In this document: in pieces, positions 52,970-62,600 of the stretch
How positions within the stretch are numbered: position 1 is the first letter of the stretch
How the letters are laid out: every line of letters begins with the position of its first letter
Assembly: GCA_004793585.1 (NCBI GenBank)
Contig: SRZB01000011.1
Coordinates: 1 to 64,000 of the forward strand
Length of the DNA stretch: 64,000 nucleotides
Source of the DNA: Hominisplanchenecus murintestinalis
Lineage (GTDB): Bacteria; Bacillota; Clostridia; Lachnospirales; Lachnospiraceae
Direction of reading: 5' to 3'
Program-made: the position numbers and the translations under genes
The notes under the pieces: generated by a model
What the model was told of the DNA's origin: nothing
The model's input: the letters and a program-made list of their open reading frames with translations, nothing else
The model's database searches: none

Positions 52970-53398
52970 TTACCATTTAAAAATCACAATCCCTATGATC
53001 GCCAACAGCATCCCGCCTGCCTTACGCCACTCAAAGGGCTGCTTATCCATACCAAACATCCCAAACAGCTCTATCAGGTACGCCACAATCAGCTGAGTAA
53101 TTACAATTAGCATCGCTGCCTTTGCCGGTCCCAGGCTGCCCATAGCCTTTATCACAGTCACGGTGATAAACGCTCCCATCACGCCGCCCAGCAGCGTATA
53201 TTTATCCGGTACCTCCAGTATACTCGAAAAGCTGTGCCTATCCGCAAAAAACCAGATAACCAGGCACACTGCCAGCGCAGAAAACTGCACAAAACTTGTG
53301 GAAACCCAAAGGCTGGTATTTTTCGTAACCTGTGTATTAAAGACCCCCTGAACGCTCATCAGTGCACCGGAAAGCATTGCGATTAAAATCCCTGTCAT
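52970..53398 (-). CDS. Small DMT-superfamily transporter (YdcZ/DUF606 type)
   Basis: A 142-residue integral membrane protein with about five helices: MTGILIAMLSGALMSVQGVFN at the start, then about 30-50, 65-85, 88-112 and 120-140. The N-terminal GALMSVQGVFNTQ is typical of DUF606 proteins, which usually work as dimers or pairs. The substrate is unknown. I take the ATG at 53398, with AAAGGGAG 7 nt upstream; the longer frame runs into argD. That ribosome site lies in the 3' arm of a hairpin just after argD (see 53404-53445), so expression may be limited. Confidence 0.85.
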   Translation of the reverse strand: MTGILIAMLSGALMSVQGVFNTQVTKNTSLWVSTSFVQFSALAVCLVIWFFADRHSFSSILEVPDKYTLLGGVMGAFITVTVIKAMGSLGPAKAAMLIVITQLIVAYLIELFGMFGMDKQPFEWRKAGGMLLAIIGIVIFKW

Positions 53399-53403
53399 AT
53401 AAA

Positions 53404-53445
53404 AACTCCCTTTGCATTTTTTGTTAGTATCTGCAAAGGGAGTTC
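53404..53445 (-). terminator. Terminator-like hairpin holding the next gene's ribosome binding site
   Basis: On the minus strand, 2 nt after the argD stop codon, AACTCCCTTTGCA pairs perfectly over 13 bp with TGCAAAGGGAGTT, followed by TTTATATG. The 3' arm holds the GGGAG site and the T run ends at the ATG of the DMT gene. Confidence 0.8.
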
Positions 53446-53447
53446 TT

Positions 53448-54641
53448 TTATGCCAAACTCTTTTCCAATTTTTCAATCATCTCATCAATGTGTTCTTTTT
53501 CAATGACAAGCGGAGGCACCAGACGCAGCACATCGCTGCCCGCTGAAATCACCATCAGCCCGTTTTCCAGGCTCTGGTTCACGACTTCCCCCACAGACCG
53601 CCCTGTAACCACCAGCCCCTGCATAAAGCCTTTTCCTCTCCGCACACTCAGGCAATCATATTTTTCCACCAAAGCGTCCAGCCTTTCTTCCAGGTACGGC
53701 GTCAACGCTTTCACATGTTCCTGGATACCGGCTTTCTCAAAAATGTCAAGAACTGCTGAAACTGCCGCGCATGCCAGCGGATTTCCGCCATAAGTAGTCC
53801 CATGATCACCAGGAACCAGAGATGCGGCAGCTGTCTTTTCATTCAGCACAAACGCCCCCACCGGGATGCCGCAGCCCAGCGCCTTAGCACAAGTCATAAT
53901 ATCTGGCTCAACGCCATACTCCTGCCACGCAAACATGCTCCCTGTCCGTCCCATGCCACACTGGATTTCATCAAGTATCAGCAAGATATCCTTTTCCTCA
54001 CAAAGAGCTTTTACTCCTTCCAGAAAAGATTTTTCTGCCGGATAAATACCGCCCTCGCCCTGAACCGTCTCAAGAATCACCGCACAGGTCTTTTCATTCA
54101 CCTGCGCCTTAACGCTGTCCAAATCATTAAAGTCTGCAAACTTCACGCCTCCCATCAGCGGCCGGAACGCTTCCTGATAATGGAAATTTCCTGTTACGGA
54201 CAGCGCGCCTACGCTTCTGCCATGAAAAGAATGGTTCATGGAGACAATCTCATGATCCGTACTCCCATCTTTCAGGTATGCATATTTCCGCGCCGCCTTA
54301 ATAGCGCCTTCGATGGCCTCTGTCCCGCTGTTTGTAAAAAATACCTTTGACATTCTGCTTGCCTTGGCCAGTTTTCCTGCCGCGTCTGCCAGCGGTACAT
54401 GATAAAACAGATTGGATGTATGGATGACTTTGTCAATCTGCTCCTTCAAAGCCTCGTCATAACCAGGATAATGGTATCCCAGTCCAAAAACGGCGATTCC
54501 CGCAGCAAAATCCAGATATTTTTTCCCATCCGTATCATAAAGGTATACGCCGTCGCCTTTTTCCAATACAATCGGAAAGCGGTTATACGTATGCAGAACA
54601 TGCGCTTCCGCTGCTTCCATATAATCATTCATTGGCTTCAT
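53448..54641 (-). CDS. argD: Acetylornithine aminotransferase
   Basis: PLP enzyme of arginine synthesis that converts N-acetylglutamate semialdehyde to N-acetylornithine. The 397 residues include [46 protein letters not shown] and the PLP lysine region [15 protein letters not shown]. The ATG at 54641 has GAGGAGGAG upstream and overlaps the argB end by 17 bp, so translation is probably coupled. It is the last arg gene of the set argC-argJ-argB-argD. Confidence 0.95.
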   Translation of the reverse strand: MKPMNDYMEAAEAHVLHTYNRFPIVLEKGDGVYLYDTDGKKYLDFAAGIAVFGLGYHYPGYDEALKEQIDKVIHTSNLFYHVPLADAAGKLAKASRMSKVFFTNSGTEAIEGAIKAARKYAYLKDGSTDHEIVSMNHSFHGRSVGALSVTGNFHYQEAFRPLMGGVKFADFNDLDSVKAQVNEKTCAVILETVQGEGGIYPAEKSFLEGVKALCEEKDILLILDEIQCGMGRTGSMFAWQEYGVEPDIMTCAKALGCGIPVGAFVLNEKTAAASLVPGDHGTTYGGNPLACAAVSAVLDIFEKAGIQEHVKALTPYLEERLDALVEKYDCLSVRRGKGFMQGLVVTGRSVGEVVNQSLENGLMVISAGSDVLRLVPPLVIEKEHIDEMIEKLEKSLA

Positions 54642-55524
54642 AGTACCGCTCCTCCTCATCTCCGATAATCGCCGTCCCTACGCCGCGGTTCGTAAAAAAC
54701 TCTAACAACAGGCAGTGGGCAATGCGTCCGTCCAGGATATGTACCCGCGAAACCCCTGCCTTGATAGCATCCACACAATTCTGAATCTTTGGCAGCATCC
54801 CGCCGCCTACATTTCCGCTGGCAAGCAGTTCTTCCGCCTCCTTCACTGTCAGCTCTGAAATCAGGCTGGATTTATCCAGCGGGTCACGGTATACCCCCTC
54901 AATATCTGTCAGAAATGCCAGTTTCGCAGCGCCTACCGCCGTAGCAATCGCACATGCCGCATCATCCGCATTAATATTAAACGAATGGTAATTATCATCA
55001 GAGCCAATCGGGCAGATAACCGGAACAAAATCATTGTCCAGCAGCGTATTCAAAAGCCCTACATTAACTTCTTTTACTTCTCCCACATAGCCGATATCCT
55101 TTCCCCCTGAGAGCTTCTTATCCACCCGGAGCACGGAGCCGTCCTTTCCGCAGATACCTGCCGCATGTACGCCTAACTTTTCCATCATAGACGCCAGGCC
55201 TTTGTTCACCTTATTCAAAACCATTTCTGCCACTTCCATAGTCTGCTTGTCCGTCACACGCAGCCCATTTACAAAGTTTGTTTCAATCCCCAGGCGTTTT
55301 GTCCATTTCGTAATTTCTTTTCCCCCTCCATGGACAATAATCGGCCGGAATCCTACCAGCTTCAAAAGCGCCACGTCACGGATGACACTCTTCTTTAAAT
55401 CATGGTCAACCATAGCGCTTCCTCCGTATTTCACCACGATTGTTTTCCCGTGAAACCGCTGTATGTAAGGCAGCGCTTCAATTAAGACACCTGCTTTTTG
55501 CAGCCAATTTTCCATTGATTCCAT
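54625..55524 (-). CDS. argB: Acetylglutamate kinase
   Basis: Phosphorylates N-acetylglutamate. The 299 residues contain the nucleotide-binding VVKYGGSAM, the HGGGKEI loop, the substrate loop [17 protein letters not shown] and the C-terminal [19 protein letters not shown]. An N-terminal extension of about 20 residues ([15 protein letters not shown]) is the helix typical of arginine-inhibited hexameric forms, so feedback by arginine is likely (inference from family knowledge). Confidence 0.96.
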   Translation of the reverse strand: MESMENWLQKAGVLIEALPYIQRFHGKTIVVKYGGSAMVDHDLKKSVIRDVALLKLVGFRPIIVHGGGKEITKWTKRLGIETNFVNGLRVTDKQTMEVAEMVLNKVNKGLASMMEKLGVHAAGICGKDGSVLRVDKKLSGGKDIGYVGEVKEVNVGLLNTLLDNDFVPVICPIGSDDNYHSFNINADDAACAIATAVGAAKLAFLTDIEGVYRDPLDKSSLISELTVKEAEELLASGNVGGGMLPKIQNCVDAIKAGVSRVHILDGRIAHCLLLEFFTNRGVGTAIIGDEEERYYEANE

Positions 55525-55571
55525 ATCTTTTCATCTCCTCATAAAATATATATTGCTGTTCGCTCCGCTGT

Positions 55572-56798
55572 TTATGAGCGGTAATCTGCATTAATTTTCA
55601 CGTATTCATATGTAAGGTCACAGCCCCAGGCGGTCGCGTGCGCATCCCCCATCTTCACATCCGCAATGGCAGTTACTTCCTGTTCCGAGAGAATCTTTGT
55701 AGCCTCTTCTTCACTGTATCCCGTAGACACACCGTTTTCAATAATCTTCAGCTTCCCGGCTGCGCTCTCAAAGTACAAATCCACCTGTTCCGGGTCAAAC
55801 TGTGCCCCGGAATATCCCATTGCACACAAAATACGTCCCCAGTTAGCATCATGCCCGTAAATTGCCGCTTTCGTAAGGCTGGACGTCACAATGGATTTGC
55901 TCAGCGTTACCGCCTGCTCTTTCGACTCCGCACCGATTACTTTTACTTCAAACAGCGCCGTAGCCCCCTCGCCGTCCCCCGCTATTTTCTTTGCAAGTTC
56001 TGTGTTAACATGATTCAGCGCTTCTGCAAATTTACGATAATCCTCCCCTTCCTCTGTAATTTCCGGATTTCCCGCCACGCCATTTGCCAGCAGCAGCACC
56101 GTATCATTCGTGGATGTATCACCGTCCACCGATACCATATTATAAGTATCTTTCACACTTTCACTCAGCGCTTTCTGCAGCATCTTCTTCGAAATCGCCG
56201 CATCTGTAGTTACAAAACTCAGCATGGTGCACATATTCGGATGAATCATACCTGAGCCTTTACACATACCGCCAACGGTAACCGTCACACCGCCAAGTTC
56301 CACCTGAACTGCCGCCTCTTTTTTTACAGTGTCTGTGGTCATAATCGCCTCTGCCGCCAAAACACCTGCCTCTTTCGTATCTTCCAGAAGCGGTATCATC
56401 CTTTCAATCCCCTGCTTTATCGTATCCACCGGAATCTGCTGTCCGATTACTCCCGTAGAACCCACCAGCACTTCTGTTTCGTCAATCCCCAAAAGTTTGG
56501 CCGCTTTCCCGGCTGTTTCCCGGCAGTACCCATAGCCTTCCTCCCCGGTACATGCATTCGCCACTCCACTGTTTACCACAACTGCATGCGCTGCGGGATG
56601 GTTGTATACAATCTCCTGATCCCATTTCACCGGAGCCGCTTTCACCACATTTGTCGTAAACGTTCCTGCTGCTGCACATGGAACCTTACTGTACAGCATT
56701 GCCATATCCTTTTTGTTCTTTTTGATTCCGGCATGAATGCCGATTGCCTGAAATCCTTTCGCCGCAGTAACGCCGCCCTCTATTACCTGCATTTTCAT
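55572..56798 (-). CDS. argJ: Bifunctional ornithine acetyltransferase / N-acetylglutamate synthase
   Basis: Recycles the acetyl group from acetylornithine to glutamate. It is 408 residues. The self-cleavage site lies in GSGMIHPNMCTMLSFVTTDAA, where the threonine after Cys is the expected nucleophile; most family members read ATML, so Cys replaces Ala. GGVTAAKGFQAIG at the start, VVNSGVANACTG and YGHDANWGRI are the other family blocks. Whether it also makes acetylglutamate from acetyl-CoA cannot be judged; no argA is present here. Confidence 0.95.
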   Translation of the reverse strand: MKMQVIEGGVTAAKGFQAIGIHAGIKKNKKDMAMLYSKVPCAAAGTFTTNVVKAAPVKWDQEIVYNHPAAHAVVVNSGVANACTGEEGYGYCRETAGKAAKLLGIDETEVLVGSTGVIGQQIPVDTIKQGIERMIPLLEDTKEAGVLAAEAIMTTDTVKKEAAVQVELGGVTVTVGGMCKGSGMIHPNMCTMLSFVTTDAAISKKMLQKALSESVKDTYNMVSVDGDTSTNDTVLLLANGVAGNPEITEEGEDYRKFAEALNHVNTELAKKIAGDGEGATALFEVKVIGAESKEQAVTLSKSIVTSSLTKAAIYGHDANWGRILCAMGYSGAQFDPEQVDLYFESAAGKLKIIENGVSTGYSEEEATKILSEQEVTAIADVKMGDAHATAWGCDLTYEYVKINADYRS

Positions 56799-56881
56799 CC
56801 TCCTTTATTTCCGCAAACACTGAGCCAAACGCCGTGCTCGCACAAGCATTTGGCAAATGCCGCAATCCAAAACAGGGTTTC

Positions 56882-57919
56882 CTATGGGAACATAGGCGCC
56901 TGGCAGAGTCCCATAGACTCCTCCAGTCCAAACATCAGATTCATATTCTGCACTGCCTGCCCGGCCGCTCCCTTTACCAGATTATCCATAGCTCCCATCA
57001 TGATGATACGGTTAGTACGGAAGTCCAGTTTAAAGTTTACATCTACATAATTGCTTCCTTCCACCCACTTCGTCTGCGGGCATACATCCTCATCCAGTAC
57101 CCTCACAAACTTCTCTGTTCCATAATATTTATCATAAACTGCCTTAACCTCATCATAAGTAACTTCTTTTTTCAAAGACGCATAAGCCGTCACCAGGATT
57201 CCCCTGTTCATAGGAGCCAGATGCGGAGTAAAGTTCAGCACAACCTTTTCTCCCGCCGCATACCCCAGCTGCTCCTCAATTTCAGGTGTATGCCTGTGGG
57301 TAGATACACCGTACGCTTTCATATTTTCATTCACCTCACAGTAAAGGTTGTCCACCTTTGCCCCTCTTCCCGCGCCGGAAGTTCCTGATTTCGCATCAAT
57401 AATAATCGTATTCGGATGAATCAGACCTTCCTTCACCATCGGATAGATAGACAAAGTACTGCAAGTTGGATAACAGCCGGGGTTTGCCACCAGCCTTGCC
57501 TTTTTCACGTCCTCCCGGTTAATCTCACACAAGCCATAAACTGCCTCGTCAATAAACTGTGGGGACTTATGCGTTATCTTATACCATTCCTCATAAACCT
57601 TCACATCCTTGATGCGGAAATCTGCACTCAAGTCAACAACTTTCACCTTCGACAGAATTTCTTCATTGATAATAGAGGCACAAAATCCCTGGGGTGTCGC
57701 TGTAAAAATCACATCAGCCTGCGCCGCCAGTTCCTCCATATTATCATCCAGGCATTTACTGTCCACAATCTGGAACATATTCTGAAATACTTCATAATAC
57801 TTCTTATCTATGTAGCTTCTCGAGCCATACCAGACAATCTCTGCCTGCGGATGCCCCATCAGCAGCCGGACAAGCTCGCCTCCCGCATACCCCGTCGCTC
57901 CGATAATTCCTACCTTCAT
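56882..57919 (-). CDS. argC: N-acetyl-gamma-glutamyl-phosphate reductase
   Basis: NADPH-dependent reductase of arginine synthesis, 345 residues. The start has the Rossmann motif VGIIGATGYAGGELVRLL; the catalytic cysteine is in ARLVANPGCYPTCST (about residue 148) and the histidine in TPHLAPMNRGI. It opens the argC-J-B-D set from a promoter at 57963-57991. The 83-bp gap to argJ holds nothing I can name. Confidence 0.96.
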   Translation of the reverse strand: MKVGIIGATGYAGGELVRLLMGHPQAEIVWYGSRSYIDKKYYEVFQNMFQIVDSKCLDDNMEELAAQADVIFTATPQGFCASIINEEILSKVKVVDLSADFRIKDVKVYEEWYKITHKSPQFIDEAVYGLCEINREDVKKARLVANPGCYPTCSTLSIYPMVKEGLIHPNTIIIDAKSGTSGAGRGAKVDNLYCEVNENMKAYGVSTHRHTPEIEEQLGYAAGEKVVLNFTPHLAPMNRGILVTAYASLKKEVTYDEVKAVYDKYYGTEKFVRVLDEDVCPQTKWVEGSNYVDVNFKLDFRTNRIIMMGAMDNLVKGAAGQAVQNMNLMFGLEESMGLCQAPMFP

Positions 57920-57962
57920 TTTTTCATTACTCCTTTTTCATTCCTTTTTTCAAACTGTAACC

Positions 57963-57991
57963 ATCATAATACAATCGTCTGTTCAAGTAAA
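57963..57991 (-). promoter_or_regulatory. Promoter of argC
   Basis: On the minus strand TTTACT (57986-57991) and TATGAT (57963-57968) are 17 bp apart, about 45 bp before argC. Confidence 0.6.
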
Positions 57992-58077
57992 GTTCTTTTC
58001 AAAAATTGCGGTTTGTATTCTGAACTCTAATTTCTTGCATTCCGCTTTACGCACGCAAGAATAATTATACATTTTCT

Positions 58078-58154
58078 TTGTATATTATGCAATATTTTTT
58101 TTCGTTTTTTATGTTTTTTACCGTATTCATCCTGAATACATGCATTTTTATTCA
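58078..58154. promoter_or_regulatory. ArgR-box-like sequences in the argC-argG intergenic region
   Basis: TGCATTTTTATTCA (58141-58154) matches the ARG box TGAATWWWWATTCA at all but one position. TGAATACATGCATT (58133-58146) overlaps it and TGTATATTATGCAA (58078-58091) is a weaker match. They lie between the two divergent promoters, 19 bp upstream of the argG -35 box. Confidence 0.55.
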
Positions 58155-58172
58155 TTTCTCCCAAATTTATAC

Positions 58173-58201
58173 TTGCATAATCCCGGCGATTGCTGTATAG
58201 T
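58173..58201 (+). promoter_or_regulatory. Promoter of argG
   Basis: TTGCAT (58173-58178) and TATAGT (58196-58201) with a 17-bp spacer. The start codon at 58280 leaves a leader of about 70 nt. Confidence 0.65.
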
Positions 58202-58279
58202 AAGGGATAGTCAGGCATGGGAAGCTTACCAAACTGTTACATGCCAATTGAACATTTACTATATGAGGAGGAATTGTAT

Positions 58280-59509
58280 ATGAAAGAAAAAGTTATTTTA
58301 GCCTATTCCGGCGGATTGGATACTACTGCTATCATACCGTGGCTGAAAGAAAATTTTGATTATGAAGTTATCTGCTGCTGCATCGACTGCGGGCAGGGAA
58401 ATGAATTGGACGGCCTGGAAGAGCGGGCGAAACTTTCCGGCGCTTCCAAATTATATATCGAAAATATCATCGACGAGTTCTGTGATGATTACATCATGCC
58501 ATGCGTAAAAGCAGGCGCTGTATATGAAAATAAATACCTGTTGGGAACCTCTATGGCACGTCCGGTTATCGCAAAACGCCTGGTAGAAATCGCCCGCAAA
58601 GAAGGCGCTACTGCAATCTGCCACGGCGCTACCGGAAAAGGAAACGATCAGATCCGTTTCGAACTCGGCATTAAAGCGCTGGCTCCTGATTTAAAAATCA
58701 TCGCTCCCTGGCGCATGACAGATGTATGGACGATGCAGTCCCGCGAGGATGAAATTGAATACTGCAAACAGCACGGCATTGATTTGCCTTTCTCTGCTGA
58801 CTCCAGCTACAGCCGCGACCGTAACCTGTGGCATATCAGTCATGAAGGATTAGAGCTGGAAGAGCCTGGTAATGAGCCAAACTACGAGCACCTCCTTGTA
58901 CTTGGTGTTTCTCCTGAAAAAGCCCCGGACGAGGGTGAATATGTCACAATGACTTTTGAAAAAGGTATTCCTACCTCCATTAACGGGAAGGCAATGAAAG
59001 TGTCTGAGATTATTACCACACTGAACGAACTCGGCGGCAAACACGGCATCGGTATCGTAGATATCGTAGAAAACCGCGTAGTAGGCATGAAATCCCGGGG
59101 CGTTTATGAGACGCCAGGCGGAACGATTCTCATGGAAGCACACGAACAGCTTGAAGAGCTGGTGCTTGACCGTGCTACCATGGAAACAAAAAAAGATATG
59201 GGTAACAAATTTGCTCAGATTGTATACGAAGGAAAATGGTTCACACCACTGCGTGAAGCTATCCAGGCATTTGTAGACGTGACCCAGGAATACGTGACCG
59301 GAGAAGTAAAGTTTAAGCTTTACAAAGGCAACATTATCAAAGCCGGAACCACTTCTCCGTACACTCTGTACAATGAATCCCTGGCAAGCTTTACCACCGG
59401 AGATTTATATGACCACAATGACGCCAGCGGCTTCATTACTCTGTTTGGCCTGCCGCTGAAAGTCCGCGCCATGAAGATGGCGGAAGTCGAGGCTCAGAAA
59501 GAAAATTAA
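58280..59509 (+). CDS. argG: Argininosuccinate synthase
   Basis: Joins citrulline and aspartate with ATP. The 409-residue enzyme starts [16 protein letters not shown] at 58280 behind AGGAGGA; the longer in-frame reading to 58217 crosses the leader and has no site. The PP-loop [32 protein letters not shown] and [19 protein letters not shown] are all present. argH is not next to it; a terminator follows at once. It is divergent from argC, with shared ArgR-type control likely. Confidence 0.97.
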   Translation: MKEKVILAYSGGLDTTAIIPWLKENFDYEVICCCIDCGQGNELDGLEERAKLSGASKLYIENIIDEFCDDYIMPCVKAGAVYENKYLLGTSMARPVIAKRLVEIARKEGATAICHGATGKGNDQIRFELGIKALAPDLKIIAPWRMTDVWTMQSREDEIEYCKQHGIDLPFSADSSYSRDRNLWHISHEGLELEEPGNEPNYEHLLVLGVSPEKAPDEGEYVTMTFEKGIPTSINGKAMKVSEIITTLNELGGKHGIGIVDIVENRVVGMKSRGVYETPGGTILMEAHEQLEELVLDRATMETKKDMGNKFAQIVYEGKWFTPLREAIQAFVDVTQEYVTGEVKFKLYKGNIIKAGTTSPYTLYNESLASFTTGDLYDHNDASGFITLFGLPLKVRAMKMAEVEAQKEN

Positions 59510-59520
59510 TGTATTTAGAA

Positions 59521-59558
59521 AAGGATGAAATCCGGCAGATTGGATTTCATCCTTTTTT
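59521..59558 (+). terminator. Intrinsic terminator of argG
   Basis: AAGGATGAAATCC (59521-59533), an 8-nt loop, and GGATTTCATCCTT (59542-59554) form a perfect 13-bp stem followed by TTTT. Confidence 0.9.
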
Positions 59559-59577
59559 GCATATCCTCCGCTTTTTC

Positions 59578-59598
59578 AAAAAACGGAGCCACTGCTCC
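59578..59598 (-). terminator. Intrinsic terminator of the GH2 gene
   Basis: On the minus strand GGAGC-AGTG-GCTCC followed by GTTTTTT, about 80 bp after the stop. A second small stem (GCAGGC/GCCTGC, 59600-59616) lies just before it. Confidence 0.6.
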
Positions 59599-59676
59599 TG
59601 CAGGCTGTCTGCCTGCCCTCGCAATAGCCCCGTTCTCATTTTTCACTTTATACAGCCATATCTTACAGCGCCATAA

Positions 59677-62600
59677 CTATTTTACTTTTATCTTCTTTCC
59701 TGCGCCTGCTTTTTTCAGCTTCTTAAGCAATTTTACTTTATCCTTTTTGCTCATCTTTTTAGCTCTTACTACCAGCTTCGCAGATGTTTTCTTGAATGCG
59801 CCGCTCTTGATATTCTTCAGCGCTTTGCCCTTGAGCTGAACGCTCTTCAAATTCTTACAGCCCATAAATGCCTGTTTTCCGATGGTAGTAACATTATTAC
59901 CTAAAACTACTTTTTTGAGCTTAGTGTTTCCGCTCATCACTTTGTCTCCGACCTGAACAACTTTAAATGTCACTTTATTCAGTTTAACGCTTGCCGGGAC
60001 ATTCAAGCTCGATGCTTTCTTATTATTTACTGATACAAGAGCCGCAGTTTTTTTCTTTGCATCAAGTACCTTGTAACGTCCTGCCCCTGCTTTAATCACA
60101 TCACCTGGCTTTGGCGCCGGGGTTGGATTCGGTGTTGGGTTTGGTGTCGGGTTCGGTGTTGGGTTTGGTGTCGGGTTTGGTGCCGTCCCTTTTTTCACCA
60201 GCTCGTTTTGTGCTTTTATCAAGTCAGCCAAATACCCTTTAAGCTCATCTGCCGTTGCATTATTCAGGTTTTTCTCCAATGCCGCGATTGCACTTTGCAG
60301 TTTCGCATAACTTTCCGGCGTATACAAACTGCCATCCACACTTTTCGCTGCCGTCAATTTCTGGGATGCATCCGCTTTCTCGGCTGCTGAAGCTGTGCGC
60401 AGTAATGTATATGTCTTCGTTGTCTTGCCATCTTCAGAACAGGTAATAATCATCATAACATCATCAGAGGGCGACAATATCGTTACAGCTGCGTTTTCAG
60501 GGTTTTTCACTTTGATATCTGCCAGGGAATCTACCCGATAAGTCAATACATCCGGAGCAAATCCTGCAATCTCTGCGCCTCCTACCGTAATACCGCTCAA
60601 ATCAGCCGAGGTGTTCTCTTTATAGGAAACCGTTGTCTCTATAATCTCAACTTCTGTCAGGCCGGTCCATTTGCCCGTATCACGTCCCAAAGAAATCCTT
60701 ATGGCAATCGGATTTATTGCCTCTTTTAACTGGAAACTGTGACCGTTTTCTACCTTTCCGGGTTCTGACGGCAGTTCTTCCGGTTCTTCATGTTCAATAG
60801 GAACAAAATCACTGCCATTCAGTGAATATTCGAAAGCAACACTGGTCGGGAACTGATAAGTAGCAACATCCTCATAATAGTAATACAAATTAACCTGATC
60901 CACCAAATGCGCAGTATCCCATGCCATAGTTATAGTAGCCGCACCTGCGTTATTTCTTTCGGGCCAATTTGACCAACGTTCACTCTGCCCATTTGTAGGT
61001 GCATATTTAACTCCATTTGTTATTGCCGCCAGAGTATCACCCGTCGCATTTGACTGCAAGTCGCTGGCATCCGGTGCAATATTCTGCCTTGTTCCATATA
61101 CAGGCTCCGCCACACGAATCCTTGCTGTAACCGGGTAGGTCTTACCAAGTATACTAACACTTCCTGCAATTTCTACAATTTTTCCAATTTCAGAAAAATC
61201 TGCTGCGCTGATACCGGATGTATTCCAGGTAACCTGCGCTTCCTCAAAAGCAGCCCCATCTGCATAATAGGTCATAAGTGTTGGCGGAAGCGTTGGCATT
61301 ACGCCCTTCGGAGTGATTCCTGAATAATTCTTAGCTCCCTTAATCTCTCCATATACATGCACTGTCATAGACACTGCAATTTCCTGCCCATCATTTGATA
61401 TAGAGCCGTTCACTTTAAATAATCCTGTCTTTTGCAGATTCGCTTTGTCATAAGAATCCCATTCGATACTTAAATCCTTATTTGTTCCGTCTGCTAACGT
61501 AGCAGCTACCGTAACCGGTAAGGTAATAGAAGCAGTTCCTACACGTGCATAACAATGTTTTGACATCTGGTAGCTTACAATTCTATTTTCCGCCTGTCCC
61601 TCCGGCAATTTTGTATTTACCTCGACTGCGGCTCCGGTTAAACCTGATGAAGAAATATTTACTGTAAACCCGCCTGCCTTCGTTGTAGATCGTACGATTA
61701 CCAACGCTTTACCCGCATATGCTTTAATATGCGCAGAAGTTTTGCTGGTAAGGACGGAAGCCTGCTGATACTTATCTACCGTTGCCTGATCCCCATTGTC
61801 CACGCCCATGATTTCTCCATTGCCTTCCAGTTCAAAAACAATGTCATTTTCTGCGGCAGTATCCAAAGTCCCTGCGGCATCCTGCACATCTACAGAAATA
61901 TATGTCAGGCTCCTGCCGTCAGCTGCAATCTCTTCCTTGTCGCATTTTATTCCCAGCTTACTTGCCGTACCTGGTGTAAGCACCTCTCTATTTCCCTGAC
62001 AGGTATCTGTAATTTCCTTTCCGGTCTCGTCGAAAGCTTTTGCTGATATAGTTCCAGCCTCATATTCCACATCAAAAACCGAATATAGCGGGCTATACAT
62101 TTCACTATATAAATCACTGCCGCCGCTGAGAGAGCTTGCATTGTCACTTGTCACGGCTGTACACAATGTACTTCCTGTCGCCGTATAAGTATAATAAGCA
62201 TGCCCTGCCTCTGTCGTATTCACGCTGCGGGTTGCCGTTCCTATTTCTGTCCCATTGCGATACAGTTTTACCGTCGGCGCATTACTGTAAACTGCAACCG
62301 GTGTCTTGCCCGAAGTAGTATTCAACATATTATCGCCATCCCATGCAGTAACCAGATGCAGTGTATTCGCATCCTTATTCCACTGGCTGCGATAAAGATA
62401 ATAATTATCCTTCGGAAAACCTGATGTCTCTACGATTCCAAAATAACTGCTGTTCGGCTTTGCGCCGCGTCCGCCGTCTCCTGTTCCTGTTCCGTTCCAG
62501 GGAGTCGGCTCACCTATATAGTCAAAACCTGTCCATACACATTCCCCTGCAAGCCAATCCCTGGTATAAACATTATAAATAGATTCATGTGCTGTTTTCC

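Noticed and set aside
60112-60185. Possible minisatellite or CRISPR-like array
   Set aside because: The 12-nt units are in frame and encode a T-P-N-P linker, with no spacers.
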